The position numbers and the translations under genes were made by a program. This document shows positions 1-10,890 of a DNA stretch of 64,000 nucleotides, one piece after another. The notes beneath the pieces are model-generated. The model worked only from the letters and a program-made list of their open reading frames with translations. It made no database searches and was not told the origin of the DNA. Source of the DNA: Incurvaria masculella (Eukaryota > Arthropoda > Insecta > Lepidoptera > Incurvariidae); contig OX335661.1 of assembly GCA_946894095.1 (NCBI GenBank), positions 17,080,665 through 17,144,664 of the forward strand, given 5' to 3'. How positions within the stretch are numbered: the first letter of the stretch is position 1; every line of letters starts with the position of its first letter.

Positions 1-1590
1 CACAAAAAAAAAGCTGGTTATAACAATGCAAACAATCCAAATATATGCTACGATTGGCACAATGTGCCACAAGTAGATAAATTAAATAGAATAGAAAAAA
101 AGAAATAGAATATATAAATCAAAAATAAAAAAATTTTGGGCACAAGTTCCTATGAAATAAAAACCTCTGAAATTGTATTCCTAATTATAACAGTAGTCTT
201 CACTAACGATTGCCTATTTATTCATCATTTTCTAATCGGGAATACTAAACTTTGTACGGCCTTAATTTTTAGTATTACATATCCGGGGACTTAATGTTTT
301 CGAGAAATTCACCCAAGCGTTTAACGTTTTTTCTGCCCGCGTGAAGTTTCAACCCCGTTAACATTGACACTCACTGCTCAGTGACCTGATGACATATTAT
401 AATGTTTTTTTTCTGTAAAAACTGTATGAAAATTTAGTATATCTTCAGTTTTCAGTGTACAAACGCTGTATAAAAATCCTATGCAAAACCAACACTATAC
501 ATCTGTTCATAGAAGACTTTGTGCTTAATTTTTAATTAGTATCGCAATTATAAATGTAGGGGACAATACAAACAATAGATCTGCGCCAAGTGGTTGAGTA
601 AGGCCAACCCAAGTCTATCTAGGCCGCTCATTTTAATCAATGTTTAACTATGAATCAATACGAAACTAACCTTAACCATTATAAACTATATTGACAAGGT
701 TCCTTTTTATATCTTCAACTCTAATTGAATGCATTGAGTGGCTCATGCAATCACTGGGCGCCCACTTGACGCTGACGGATATTCTGTCAATGCGTGCTTT
801 TACGAGTATGAAATTCGTGAATTGGCAAATCAGGGTTCTTCCACACACTTAGCTAAAAATGCGTTTGCTAGATAAAACTATATTCGCTTATATATGCTGG
901 AAGTTGCATTGTTCTTGCTATTCCTCTGCTTTATTCTACATGATTGCTTATCTAATTCAACAGTCACTGATGGCACTGAACTTCACAGATAATCACCTTC
1001 TTATCAACTTAACTAACTATTCACTTTGTCTATTTTTATTTTAAACTTTTAATTTCGATTAAAAGTCGTTTTAATCTCAATGCAACGTCAGCTCGCTTCG
1101 TGACCACCGGAAAAATGATCGGTGCTGCCAACCTGCATAACTGTAGTCCATGCTTAAATACGTACATATTGGCATCGAGTGAAGCTAGTTCTGCAACAGT
1201 TTACGCGCCTAAACTGGTACGGACTCAAACAACTATCCGATGTCTCTGCAAAGACGACATCTTGCCTCCATTTGGCCCCTCGGTGAGTCCTTGGCCGGAG
1301 ATGACCGCGGATGTTTCGCTGTTGGCCGAAACTTAAAACTGGAATGACCAGAAGCTAACAAATTACGTTTGCGAATTGCCGAATTCCGTGCGATTTGGAC
1401 GTCAGAGAAAATTGTATTTAAACGCTAACTGAAAAAATATTCTTACGAGCAGCGCGTCTTATGTTTTCGTGCTCACAATCCTGATAAAAGCACGGCTCTT
1501 TGTTCACTGTTGGGCAGTTCGTACCGTGCGAACTGTTAAACGACGTTTCATTCGACCAAGTGAACTGAAATTTACCAGTTAGCTTTGTAG
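1..1590. other. AT-rich non-coding stretch
   Basis: No gene or repeat can be supported. The open frames are short, lack recognisable domains and have no convincing splice context. The stretch is AT-rich intergenic DNA left of the oxidoreductase cluster. Confidence 0.5.
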
Positions 1591-1596
1591 GAAATG

Positions 1597-1647
1597 AAAA
1601 TTAATCACTCACTTGCCTTTTTACTCGCAAGTGTATTTATTATGGTA
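1597..1647 (-). repeat. Degenerate end of the GTTACC-palindrome MITE
   Basis: Read on the minus strand this piece follows the terminal sequence of the MITE at 4649-4779: a GGTTACC-like end, then a TAAGTGAGTGATTA-type segment. Only one arm is left, so it is a decayed fragment. Confidence 0.4.
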
Positions 1648-2063
1648 ATCCTTTAGTTTAACGTTCGCTAAGTCAGTTGCTTATTTACCCGCTTTGTTGG
1701 GCAGTATTAACTGTAAGAAATTTGTCTTTAAAAATAATATTACGATAAAGGGATTCATAATATTGCGGACCATCCTGTAACTAACATTTGTATGTTTTAT
1801 GAGTTAGAGGCTTCAGGGAGGATTAAGATTTTCGCTGTCGTTTCGTTGGTCAGGGATTGCATCTTTTGGCACCTGGGGGGTCTCCTCTCTATTCACGAAT
1901 TCAAAGGGCAGACTATCACTAAGTCTTACATAATGCAACGCCTGGCGTCTGTCTGCCTTTTTGTCTGTCTCTCCGCTTATAATTTGAAAACCACTTGTAC
2001 AATTTTTAATCGGTTTGCATCTACGCCTAGCTTGATTCTTCCTATAATTTTGTTATGTTTGTT

Positions 2064-2138
2064 CCCATGTGGTGTGTTGGGCTAATACCATGACAGAACT
2101 TGTGGTATTAGCCATCCATGTCCAGTCACATAAAAAAA
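2064..2138 (+). mobile_element. SINE 3' tail fragment (5S-head SINE family)
   Basis: This matches the last 75 bases of the full-length SINE at 19944-20325. It includes the 11-bp perfect stem GGCTAATACCA / TGGTATTAGCC and the CCAGTCACATAAAA end with a short A tail. The 5' part is missing, as expected for truncation during reverse transcription. Confidence 0.8.
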
Positions 2139-2293
2139 ACACCGGTAGCACTCCGGGAGTGCCGGCAGAAGTGAAAACTTTAGTATTAACGTTGTGTTTA
2201 ATTATAATCGCCATGCTGTGCTGCCTAAGCGGAGCAGCACACTCAGGCACGGTAGAAAGAGTGGGAGATACTAGTTCCTCTCCCTTCCCCTCG

Positions 2294-2608
2294 ATCTTAC
2301 GCTTTTTCGATCAGCATCACGTGACCCTGACGCGAGTTTGGAAGTTTTAACCCATCCAACAAAAAGTGCTCAGCGCCGCTAAAGAAGTTTTCACTTCAAT
2401 CTTACGCTTTTTCGATCAGCATCACGTGACCCTGACGCGAGTTTGGAAGTTTTTACCCATCCAACAAAAAGTGCTCAGCGCCGCTAAAGAAGTTTTCACT
2501 TCAATCTTACGCTTTTTCGATCAGCATCACGTGACCCTGACGCGAGTTTGGAAGTTTTTACCCATCCAACAAAAAGTGCTCAGCGCCGCTAAAGAAGTTT
2601 TCACTTAA
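2294..2608 (+). repeat. 105-bp tandem repeat, three copies
   Basis: Three head-to-tail copies start at 2294, 2399 and 2504 and are almost identical. The unit is 105 bp (35 codons), so one frame can run through the array as a 35-residue peptide repeat. In copy 1 a single base difference (TAA instead of TTA) closes that frame. The array ends in an A-rich run at 2607-2618. The unit end AAGTTTTCACTT is the reverse complement of AAGTGAAAACTT at 2169-2180, so the array may sit inside an inverted-repeat element. I see no evidence that it is translated. Confidence 0.9.
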
Positions 2609-2619
2609 AAAAAAAAAAG

Positions 2620-3014
2620 AGTGAGTAGTGGGGTTAGACATTATAAAAAGCAGAATGTTTTTCGTGGGACTTTAACGCGTGCGGAGCCGCGAGCGTTTAC
2701 TTGCAATACAATAAAATCAACGCATCCCTTATTTATTTCTAACAGATAAATTAAGTCGATAAGGCGAAAACAATTTTCGTTTCCAAATTTAAGTTATCAT
2801 GTTGTCTCGTCGAAATTTCATCTTTTCCTTTGCCTCCAAAAAGTCTTTTCCCTCCAAACAGTTTTCCCAAATTCCCCGATTGTTCATGCGAGTGATGCGA
2901 GCCACAAGGACACTGCAGCCTCATCGCGAATTTTCCCTCTTTTCCCGAAGTTTCCGCCTGCTCATCAAACTTTTTTTACAGTCGGTTCTGCAACCGTGTG
3001 CGCAACAAGTTTTA
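2620..3014. other. Non-coding stretch
   Basis: I see no gene here. A 75-codon open frame at 2799-3026 runs into the neighbouring MITE and has no recognisable domain. Confidence 0.4.
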
Positions 3015-3018
3015 TTAA

Positions 3019-3484
3019 GGCGCTAGGACTGGCCAACTACTCGCGCCATACAAATGCACTTTTTAACAAATGTAATAATATTTAGTGAAACGCTTCAGAA
3101 AATCCAAATAGAACTCCAGACTGATAATGGATTGTTAATATTTTTTGATTCCATCATTTATTTAAATAATAATAAAAATAAAAAAGTTGATTTTTCTCAT
3201 TAGAAATCTGAAACTAATTCGATTAATAGATATAAGCAAAAACAGCATATATGCATAAACAAAAAAATCCATTTGCTTTTAGATTTCTACATTTAGTCAA
3301 AAAAGTTCGGAAATGGACACCGTTTCCGCAATGTATTTTGTATAGAAGAAGGAAACATACATTAACGAAAATCATTCGATTCCTAGACAAGGAATCATAT
3401 ATTGTGAGGATGACACTTATAATCGTCAGACTTAGTTAGTTTACTTGGGGTGCCTCGTCTAACTTTGCGATTTGGCTAGTACCA
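3019..3484 (+). mobile_element. TTAA-flanked MITE, family 1, copy 1
   Basis: About 466 bp, nearly identical to copies at 36723-37193 and 59224-59694. A TTAA precedes the left end (3015-3018). The left terminus GGCGCTAGGACTGGCCAA is an imperfect inverted copy of the right terminus of the intact copies. The last few bases of the right end and its TTAA are lost here. A 62-codon frame inside recurs in the 59.2-kb copy but looks incidental. Confidence 0.85.
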
Positions 3485-4645
3485 AAGAATAGGGGCCTCA
3501 GATAAATATATTTATACGTTTCAAATACAGCTAATCAATTAAATGAACTTTTTTTTTAAATTTCAAAATCCGTGGTAGTTATTTAAAAAAAAAAGTGGAT
3601 TTACTTACGCCCTTATGGAACTGAATGCAATCAAGTGCTAACATCCCCTAAGTCCCAGGGCCATTAAACTCTTAGCACCACACGAATGTAACTTCGAACA
3701 AATTTAGCAATATGTACTATACCCTAATTACAAACTCAAGACTGATATTGCTCGTTAGTATTTTTTGGATTGAATAATATTTTAATAGGATAGGAAAAAA
3801 AATGTTATTGGCTAGTTGACATGAGATGCCTCGTCAAACTTCCCGTTTTGGCCAATCAGCGACAAATATTTTCCAACAGCTCCAGAAACGCCTACGAATA
3901 CTAGTGTATAGTGGACGCTTGGCTGATGCCGCAGTGCAGGTTGGCTGGGGGCAGCTCGTCGGGCCTGGGCTTCGGAGCACGACTGTTTGTGGTGCATCGG
4001 GGTTGACGTCTGATCTCCGAAAATAGGAGGTGGCCCGCGCGGGGTTCACATTGCACTTTCTGTTGCTTATCTTCCTAGTAACTGTTGGCGTAAGCTCGCG
4101 TATTTTGAATGTGCATATTTGCCTTTATTGGGCCGGAAATTGATACTTTGGTTTGTCTATTAAAACTAAAATGTACTAGGGCCAATGGCCCCATGTTGTA
4201 TGTTGTGTATGAGCTGTATTTCGTGTAAGCGTATAACCCGTGTAACCCGAAAATGTATAAGTGTATCTTGGTTCCAACTTTAAAAGCTCCCATTTTGTTG
4301 CAGGTACGACAGTATGCTGGACTACAGTTTACCAAGAGCCAGGAGACATAGAGCCTATATAAATAAATGCACGTTAAAAATCTACACAATTCCACGTAAA
4401 GAGCGTAAGTAACATTGTTATTAATATTATTATTTGATTTATAACACTAGCAGCTATAAGCTGATGCACTTGTTTTTTTTTTTAAGATTTTTGTTTTTGT
4501 TTTTTGTTGGTTTGGTTGTTGGTTGGTTTTGTTGGTTTTTTGTTTATTTATTTATGGTTTATTTCTATATTTATACTTGTCTAGAGTTATTTTAATTTTC
4601 TCTAAGACGGAAGAAAATTTAAAGAAATTGGTGGTTATGGGTTTG
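3485..4645. other. Non-coding, scattered repeat fragments
   Basis: There is no gene. A segment near 3550-3640 (CTTACGCCCTTATGGAACTG) is similar to the inverted segment at 17605-17700, and 3814-3860 resembles the right end of TTAA MITE family 1. A G/T-rich simple tract lies at about 4470-4560. Confidence 0.5.
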
Positions 4646-4648
4646 ATG

Positions 4649-4779
4649 GGTTACCGTGGTAAATTAACTCGCTGGGTGAACTGGTAAGTGAGTGATTAAA
4701 TCTAGCGAAAAACAGCTTGTTGTCAGATGTCATGATTCACTTGCCTCCTCACCCGGCGAGTTAATTTACCATGGTGACC
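4649..4779. mobile_element. Palindromic MITE (GTTACC ends)
   Basis: The two ends form imperfect inverted repeats of about 40 bp: the left starts GTTACCGTGGTAAATTAACT and the reverse complement of the right starts GTCACCATGGTAAATTAACT. Related copies are at 27541-27683 and 56338-56596. It has no coding capacity and is a small fold-back MITE. Confidence 0.8.
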
Positions 4780-4804
4780 TCTCATTCACATACTATTCAG
4801 AATC

Positions 4805-4985
4805 CTGGGTTGCCTAGTGATCCGACGCCGGGATCCGAGTTCGGCCGGCTGCTGGATGGGTGACCGTTCGTTCGTTGAGGCTAGGTCGGGTTCCACTGAA
4901 ACTGTAGATAATTGTCTTCCTTTTTGGATGGTATGGTGAATCCCGCCCTAATTGGTACCATCGCATTGAATGAACGAGCCTTTGA
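4805..4985 (+). mobile_element. Diverged SINE copy (5S-head family)
   Basis: It keeps the order of the full-length SINE: a CTAGTGATCCGACG-like start, the GGATGGGTGACC box, a TGAGGCTAGGTCGGGTTCCA segment, then TTGGTACCATCGCATTGAAT. The 3' half is missing and divergence is high. Confidence 0.65.
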
Positions 4986-4989
4986 ACAG

Positions 4990-5795
4990 TCTGGAAAGTC
5001 CTAGAAGGAACCTACATACTTCCCTACGTGTGTGTGCTAATATCATTAAAGTAGGCAACGAACATGCTCATATCAATCTCGGATAGATAGGGGTGCATCC
5101 TAGGCCTAGTGCTTACCTTCGGGTTCGAAGCGGCGCGTTTCGACTCTGCGACCTATTCTCATGGAGGTTATTTCATCACCTCCATGCCTATTCTCTTTTT
5201 CTGTGCCACAGGTGTCATCCGTCAGTATAATGTCATCTACCGGAGAATCAGCGAAACGCGATCTCAACGAAACGTTTAGCCGTTGCTGGCGTTGGTTTGT
5301 ATTTTCAAAGGAATGTCTCCATTCGTCGATAGATGGCGTTGGAAGGCTGCATGTGAAAAATTAGCCGAACGAACAAATTGTGGTGAATTTCGGTATTCGC
5401 TTTTGGTGGTATCTTGGAGCATTGGAAACTTGTTCATCCGTCGTTTCTCACGGGTTGCACGTCGCGTCTTCTCGAAAGTCGGCAAGGCACGCTGAAAATG
5501 GTTTTGCGGCCCACCTGTATCAGTAACATGTCGCAAAATCATGCTTCTTCTAGATGCAGTCTATTTAGACATTGTTTTATTCTACATTTTAGTCGTGACA
5601 TCTAGCAGAGATATGTAACAACGCTCTGTAAAGTGTGTTTGAATGGGGCTGCTACTCCACGATAGATGGCGCACTATTGATAAACTTGAATTGTTCTTCA
5701 GGTCCCATCAACAGCGCGTAAGTACTTTTTATATGCCAATTGAAATTTATTTATCTCGTTTTCTTTTCTATTCAAGAGGATCAATGCCGGTCACC
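4990..5795. other. No gene recognised
   Basis: Several overlapping open frames of 60-90 codons occur on both strands at 5160-5600. None has a domain I recognise. Confidence 0.4.
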
Positions 5796-5796
5796 A

Positions 5797-5916
5797 AGGC
5801 CCGGTTGCACGTACGGTCGTACACGTCAACTTTGCCGTCAACTTATGATTAAACACGTCACTTTTTATGGACAGTATGGAAGGAACTCCGGGGGTTCACT
5901 AAAAGTGACGTGTTTG
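5797..5916. repeat. Inverted repeat, probable MITE fragment
   Basis: AACACGTCACTTTT and AAAAGTGACGTGTTT form a stem around a loop of about 45 bases. The left flank (GCCCGGTTGCACGTACGGTC) resembles MITE termini common in moth genomes. The right outer end is not visible. Confidence 0.5.
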
Positions 5917-6138
5917 AACATTGATTAACTCAGCCATCTCTTCGTGCAATCGGGGCCTAGTGCGCCAGACTTTGGGTTCAAAACTCTCGCGTCGTCGGAC
6001 GGTCAAGATGTATGGGTCCAAATCCACTTCACCTCGCGAAACCACGCTCAGCGAGGCACCACACCGGCGGATTGGCGGACTATCGCTCAGCTATCAACCC
6101 TTTTTAAATTATATTTGCTTTTATATTGTTAAATTAAT

Positions 6139-6190
6139 CTGGACATGGATGGCTAATACCACACCTATAGTTATATTATCTCAATGCACC
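6139..6190 (-). mobile_element. SINE tail fragment
   Basis: The reverse complement of the SINE 3' end is recognisable (CTGGACATGGATGGCTAATA). Only the tail survives. Confidence 0.6.
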
Positions 6191-6299
6191 TAATTCATAA
6201 AGGATACGGGGTCAAGTGGCAATATTCCATGTTAATACCACAGACTCCGTCATACAACCTTCCCTTTATGACCACACGGCTGCATTGATCTATACCAGT

Positions 6300-6420
6300 A
6301 TTTTTCAAAGTGGGCATTAACGCCCCTAGTGGGTGCAAAAGGGAACCCCTAAACCGCTTCAACGCCCCGTTTAGAATACTCAAAATTATGGCCCCATCCT
6401 CAGAACGGTCAAGAGCTCGG
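6300..6420. repeat. Left half of a split repeat
   Basis: The TTTTCAAAGTGGGCATTAAC segment looks like one half of a dispersed element. A likely partner lies at 7655-7740, which has TCAAAGTGGGCGGTAGAC and GTTTGAGAACCTCTGATC. A LINE tail and a MITE lie between the two. Confidence 0.45.
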
Positions 6421-6435
6421 GAGTACCATGAACAC

Positions 6436-6729
6436 CTGTTCAAGTATTTCAAAGTGTTACCGGCCAAAGCAATGTGTGCCCAAAAAATTATACTGTGCAA
6501 TTATGCTGATGAATCTCGTAAGATACCTATTTCACATGACTACCCGACAAGACTCAAACTTGACCTTCAGCTTCAAATTCCGACCACTTTAAACTACTTC
6601 GGCAAAAGAACTCTCAATTATGTAGTTCCTAGATTATTTAACTCTTTGAACCCAGGCTTGAAAAAAAAAGATTTGTCAATATCAAAATTAAAAATGGAAA
6701 TAAAAGAATTGTTGATAAATGGATTGTAA
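6436..6729 (+). pseudogene. LINE reverse transcriptase C-terminal fragment
   Basis: The open frame here (part of a longer frame beginning at 6310) has the typical tail of non-LTR retrotransposon ORF2 proteins. That is the basic region after the RT thumb, with YPTR, a leucine/proline stretch, then RLFNSLNP and a lysine-rich end. It lacks the RT catalytic core, so it is a severely 5'-truncated LINE insertion, not a host gene. The 3' UTR runs to about 6995 and ends in a GAAACT simple repeat instead of plain poly(A), as in CR1/Jockey-group LINEs. The exact clade is not assignable by eye. The first 40 codons of the open frame belong to the repeat it interrupted. Confidence 0.65.
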
Positions 6730-7010
6730 TATTTTAATGTAACTGAAATTTTGTAATACTGATTAAGGGTGAATACATATATATATATTATTGTGTTCAT
6801 CTATGTGAATTTATTGGTGTGTATAAAAAAAAATGTCTCAAATGCTAACAGTTTTAAATGCTAGCACACGAAAACAGGTTGTCACGCGCAGACAAACCTT
6901 CGGGTTTCGCGCGTACAATATACTATAAAAAAAATGTAAAATGTGTGTTCATGAAATAAACGCCACATTGTGGCACTGAAACTGAAACTGAATAACCTCT
7001 GGGCTCTTAA

Positions 7011-7556
7011 GGTGGGCTATCCCGCTCGACTTCCCATACAAACGGGGAAAGAAGATCACGCCCATATTTCTTGTTAGAGATCCCAAATTTTGCTCAAAAT
7101 AGCTTTATTTGATCGAACTAGATGTCTGATGACCGTTGGCATTGTAAAATTGTGTTTGGTTTTTAAGTTATATGGTTCGAAAGTTCGAATATTTCGCGCG
7201 CTTTATACAATAACTTTGGAGGTGGATTACGCAATGATAAAGTAAGAACATCTTAGAAAGATTAGTCATCAGACATAGCTTATTTAATCAAGATTTATAA
7301 TCTATTTGGTTTTTGTTAGATTTTTGACTACAGCAGTTGTGGTTTACTTTTAGCTATAAGACGTTTTGTAATTAACATTTTCGTAAATCTTACCAAATCA
7401 TACACTATGCATATTGTCTTTTTTGTGGACATGTTGCATCTTACTCACCGCGGAGTCTGTCTTTTTATTAGAAACGAAGAAGGTCCCAGAGCGCAACAAC
7501 CGTTTTTGTTTTGTACCGTGCCTGCGAATAAGTTAGTCCCGCCGGGTTGGGCCAGC
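7011..7556. mobile_element. TTAA-flanked MITE, family 2, copy 1
   Basis: A 546-bp element with TTAA on both sides (7007-7010, 7557-7560). Terminal inverted repeats read GGTGG(G/C)C...CCCG, matching copies at 27806-28347 and 30258-30799. Internal sequence matches those copies in inverted orientation. The short open frame at 7407-7598 is internal to it. Confidence 0.85.
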
Positions 7557-7654
7557 TTAAGTAGAGTTCACTCATATTGGCGTGCTATACATAAATAATT
7601 AATTTAAAGTTATTAAAGTACTGATGTGATTTTTAAGATGCGGTAAAGCTAAAA

Positions 7655-7740
7655 ATATTGGGGGGCGCTAGAAAATAAGGAATTCTCAAAGTGGGCGGTA
7701 GACTAAATAAGTTTGAGAACCTCTGATCTAGACGATAAAA
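7655..7740. repeat. Right half of a split repeat
   Basis: Probable partner of 6300-6420. It shares the CAAAGTGGGC segment and ends GTTTGAGAACCTCTGATCTA. Confidence 0.4.
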
Positions 7741-8053
7741 ATAACAACATATATATGTATTTTATTGTGCATGCAAACTGATCTTTGAACTTAACCCTCG
7801 ATCTTCTTCTTGGTTACCCATAGAGTAAATTAAGCAAACGGTAGAGCTTCTCTGTAACAGGCAAGCCTCGTCCTCGTGCGTGTGATAGGTAATGGAACTG
7901 TCCAATATATATTTTCTTACGTGTTTCTATTTTACAAAACAGAGGAAATTGATTGAAATCTTCTGTTTATTGAAGAGACAATTTTATTTATGTATTTGGC
8001 AAGAATTCTAATTGTTTTATTGATAACAGAAAAAAAAATCAACAAAAAAAAAT
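7741..8053. other. No gene recognised
   Basis: AT-rich spacer between mobile elements, with no coding or structural signal. Confidence 0.4.
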
Positions 8054-8681
8054 TACCGACTTCAAAGAAAAAGCACTAAAAAGTAAAAAATAATTTCCAT
8101 TTTTGTAGTTACGATTTCTGTTATTTTTTGAGTCGGCGTCAGCCGGGCACGCGACGCGCCAATCAAGAGAACCTAACCTAACCTAACCTAACCTAACCTA
8201 ACCTAACCTAACCTAACCTAACCTAACCTTGGCTGACACCGACTCAAAAAATAACAGAAATCGTAACTACAAAAATTGAAATAATTTTTTACTTTTTAGT
8301 GCTTTTTCTTTGAAGTCGGTTATTTTTTTTTATTTGTTTATTTTTAGTGAATCTTAAGTACACTTACTAATTTGTACACGTCCTTTCCAATAAAAAAAGA
8401 ATCACCGAAATCGGTTGGCGTTATATTGAGTTATTCGTCCATTTGTCGCGCACATCTTTACATCATCACACATTTAAGACTTTTAAGATGTTCTCATGGA
8501 TATCATTGTCAGAACTTAACCAAATTAAAATGGGACCACTTGGGAAGCACTAGCTATCATTTAAAAAAAAATCATCAAAATCGGTTCACCCAGGCAAAAG
8601 TTATGAGGTAACAAACATAAAAAAAAACAAAAAAAAAACATACAGACGAATTGATAACCTCCTCCTTTTTTGAAGTCGGTT
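8054..8681. mobile_element. Hairpin MITE with telomere-like loop, copy 1
   Basis: Both outer ends carry ACCGACTTCAAA-type inverted repeats. The left part (8054-8321) is a fold-back with arms of about 90 bp around a loop holding an ACCTA array; the rest (8322-8681) is non-coding. A second copy in the opposite orientation is at 29081-29691 and a deleted one at 23116-23458. There is no transposase; the superfamily is not determined. Confidence 0.8.
8171..8229 (-). repeat. (TTAGG)n-type array, about 12 units
   Basis: ACCTA is repeated without interruption over 59 bases. Read on the minus strand this is TTAGG, the insect telomere repeat. It lies in the loop of the hairpin MITE, not near a visible chromosome end. 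Confidence 0.95.
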
Positions 8682-8929
8682 AAAAATCTATTTCCACGTT
8701 TGCTTGCTAAATAAGATACGAATAAGTTACGTAATTCATTATGTCTACTTGTTTTACTAATATGTATGTATTTAGATAACAATACTTTGCATACATAATG
8801 CTCTTCATTATAGCGATCATAGGGTATATCTCTACTTGCTTAAATCACAGAATTATATCACTTTCCGTCTTCCAACGGATGATAACTTATGTACGTAGCT
8901 GAATAAATTATTTACAAGTTAATACTTCG

Positions 8930-10792
8930 TTAAGAGGTACGCAGACCCCAGTCTTGCTTGATCATGTCAGCGGCCTTCTCGGCTATCATGAATGTGGGTG
9001 CGTTGGTGTGACCCGAAGGAATCTCGGGAATCACGCTGGCGTCCACTACCCTCACCCCTTCCAGCCCGTGGACCCTCAGCCTGGCGTCGACCACGGCCGT
9101 GGGATCTTCGGCGGGGCCCATCTTGCACGTCCCACTCTGATGGTAGATAGTGAATGTGAACATGCGCGTGTGACAAGCCCAGTACTCGTCGCTCCCGAAC
9201 GGTCCGTCCACTAAGCATTCCTTTATCGGCACGTCGTACAGCTTGGCTCCTATCTTGACCATCGCCGGTTGCTTCAATATTTCTATTGACGCCTTGATCC
9301 CCTCTACGATCTTGTACAGATCTTCCTCGTACTCAAAATAGTTCGGATACAACATCGGGTGAGACTTGGGGTTTCGATTCCTCAGCATTACCCTCCCTTT
9401 CGATTTTGGTCGCATCAGCATTGGAAATACCATGAACGCTTGCGCGTTACCGAGCGGACCGTACACTTCGTTGAACATATTATCGGTAAAGCCGAAATTT
9501 CTTCGAAGCAAGGGATCCGCGTTGACTCCGCCGGTGATGAATAACAGTTCCATGTCTGGCCAGCCTTGTGGGTTGAATTTGTCCTCGAGATCCATAAAGA
9601 CGAGTGCCTCGCAGCCCCCTGGAATGGACAGGGGCCCCTTGTGTGTCCGCATCCACTTGAAAACTAATTCTAGGTTGCTGATGATATACTCCGTGTGAAT
9701 GCTTTGGTTCTGCGGTCGCACAATAAAAGTCAGCCCGCCGGCTGCTATGTGATCCATTAGGTTGTACCCGACCATCAAGTCTCGAATGACCGGGATGTTA
9801 AGATCCTGTAGATGTTCTCTTGGTCCAATGCCCGAAAGCATCAGAAGTTGTGGTGAGTTCAGTGCGCCAGCGGATACGATCACTTCCTTCTTTGCTAGCA
9901 CTTTGAAGCGTTGGTTGTGTTTTTCGAAAACCACCCCTATTACTCTTGTCTTGGTATCGTCGAAAAGCAATTTGGTGACCAAGCTGCCTTTGGAGAGGTG
10001 CAAATTTCTGCGCCTGTATATTGGGTGAAGATAAGCGCGGCTAGAACTGTGCCTCGTGCCGTTCTTCATAGAGAGCTGCAGAAATGAAACGCCGCTGTCG
10101 ACGGGCCCATTAAGATCGCCGTACTGGAATCCGGCTTGCTGGGCACCCTTCACCCAGGCCTTGCCGCTGACGGTCCGGAACGGAGCGTGCTCGATGTTCA
10201 GATAGCCTTCGTGGCCGTGGTAGTCGGGGTCGTCGACGCTCGGAATGTTAAAGTTCTCAATCTTTTTGAAGTAAGGAAGAACGTCGCCCCAGCTCCAGCC
10301 GGGGTTGCCCATGGCTGCCCAGTTGTCGTAGTCTCTCGCGGAACCTCTCGTGTAGATCATGTAGTTGAGCACGCTGGAACCTCCGACGACTTTGCCTCTC
10401 GGCCAATTGCATTGTCCGTTTTCGAAGCCTTTGCAGTAATTATCCGACGGCATAGTCTTGTACTTCCAATTGGCGTTGGTGAACTGTAAGTAGTTGGCGA
10501 CGATGGGAATGTCCATTACGAAGTTCTCATTCCAGCCCGCTTCCAAAAGGAGAACCTTCCACTTGGGGTTCTCCGTGAGCCGGTTGGCGAGCACGCTGCC
10601 AGCGGTTCCCGCTCCGATTATTATGAAGTCGTATTCCTTTAGTATGTTGAGGTGGTCTTCAGGTTCGGTGTCTAGCTGCGTGGTGCCTTCCTGCACGAAG
10701 TTCATGAAGGAAGTGATGGGGTCGGGCAGTCGCTGTGCGGAGGTGAATAACATCACCCACACGATGCCGAGAAGCCGCCACGCGGACTGCAT
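8930..10792 (-). CDS. GMC oxidoreductase A (glucose dehydrogenase [FAD, quinone]-like)
   Basis: A complete 620-residue FAD-dependent GMC oxidoreductase that oxidises an alcohol or sugar hydroxyl; the substrate cannot be read from sequence. Residues 1-20 form a signal peptide (hydrophobic [10 protein letters not shown], likely cut after SAQ), so it is probably secreted. The FAD dinucleotide-binding motif GAGTAG is at 60-65, GMC signature 1 ([14 protein letters not shown]) at 137-150 and signature 2 ([16 protein letters not shown]) at 309-324. The catalytic pair is His551 ([10 protein letters not shown]) and His595 (SGHTNAP). The whole coding region is one exon, unlike gene B. The ATG at 10792 is preferred over the in-frame ATG at 10825 because a good splice acceptor (TTTGTTACAG) ends two bases before it and the signal peptide starts there. 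Length is typical for the family. Same orientation as genes B and C. Confidence 0.93.
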   Translation of the reverse strand: MQSAWRLLGIVWVMLFTSAQRLPDPITSFMNFVQEGTTQLDTEPEDHLNILKEYDFIIIGAGTAGSVLANRLTENPKWKVLLLEAGWNENFVMDIPIVANYLQFTNANWKYKTMPSDNYCKGFENGQCNWPRGKVVGGSSVLNYMIYTRGSARDYDNWAAMGNPGWSWGDVLPYFKKIENFNIPSVDDPDYHGHEGYLNIEHAPFRTVSGKAWVKGAQQAGFQYGDLNGPVDSGVSFLQLSMKNGTRHSSSRAYLHPIYRRRNLHLSKGSLVTKLLFDDTKTRVIGVVFEKHNQRFKVLAKKEVIVSAGALNSPQLLMLSGIGPREHLQDLNIPVIRDLMVGYNLMDHIAAGGLTFIVRPQNQSIHTEYIISNLELVFKWMRTHKGPLSIPGGCEALVFMDLEDKFNPQGWPDMELLFITGGVNADPLLRRNFGFTDNMFNEVYGPLGNAQAFMVFPMLMRPKSKGRVMLRNRNPKSHPMLYPNYFEYEEDLYKIVEGIKASIEILKQPAMVKIGAKLYDVPIKECLVDGPFGSDEYWACHTRMFTFTIYHQSGTCKMGPAEDPTAVVDARLRVHGLEGVRVVDASVIPEIPSGHTNAPTFMIAEKAADMIKQDWGLRTS

Positions 10793-10794
10793 CT

Positions 10795-10812
10795 CTGTAA
10801 CAAAAAAGTAAA
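10795..10812 (-). other. Splice acceptor before gene A start codon
   Basis: On the minus strand a T-rich tract followed by TTACAG ends at 10795. This leaves two untranslated bases before the ATG at 10792. It implies an upstream non-coding exon, which I could not locate. Confidence 0.6.
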
Positions 10813-10821
10813 TATTTAATT

Positions 10822-10890
10822 TCATTTATTTAAACTTTTGGTAGCCAAACTACACTAAGCTGCGTTACAAACTGGTTGCAATGTGCGATA
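10822..10890 (-). repeat. LINE-tail-like fragment next to gene A
   Basis: On the minus strand it reads CTTAGTGTAGTTTGGCTACC followed by an AAATAAATGAAAT run. The same order occurs at 15290-15350, where it ends in a (TGAAA)n tail, so both look like 3' ends of the same LINE family. Confidence 0.5.

Noticed and set aside
2294..2608. A CRISPR array
   Set aside because: The repeats are contiguous with no spacers, and the DNA is eukaryotic.
3251..3439. Conserved 62-residue protein (also at 59456-59644)
   Set aside because: Both frames lie in copies of the same MITE; their similarity reflects copying of the element, not coding constraint.
8171..8229. A true telomere or chromosome end
   Set aside because: The array is short, inside a repeated fold-back element and followed by ordinary genes.
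8954..10489. Several 60-117 codon plus-strand frames opposite gene A
   Set aside because: Antisense shadows of the gene A coding exon without domains or start context.
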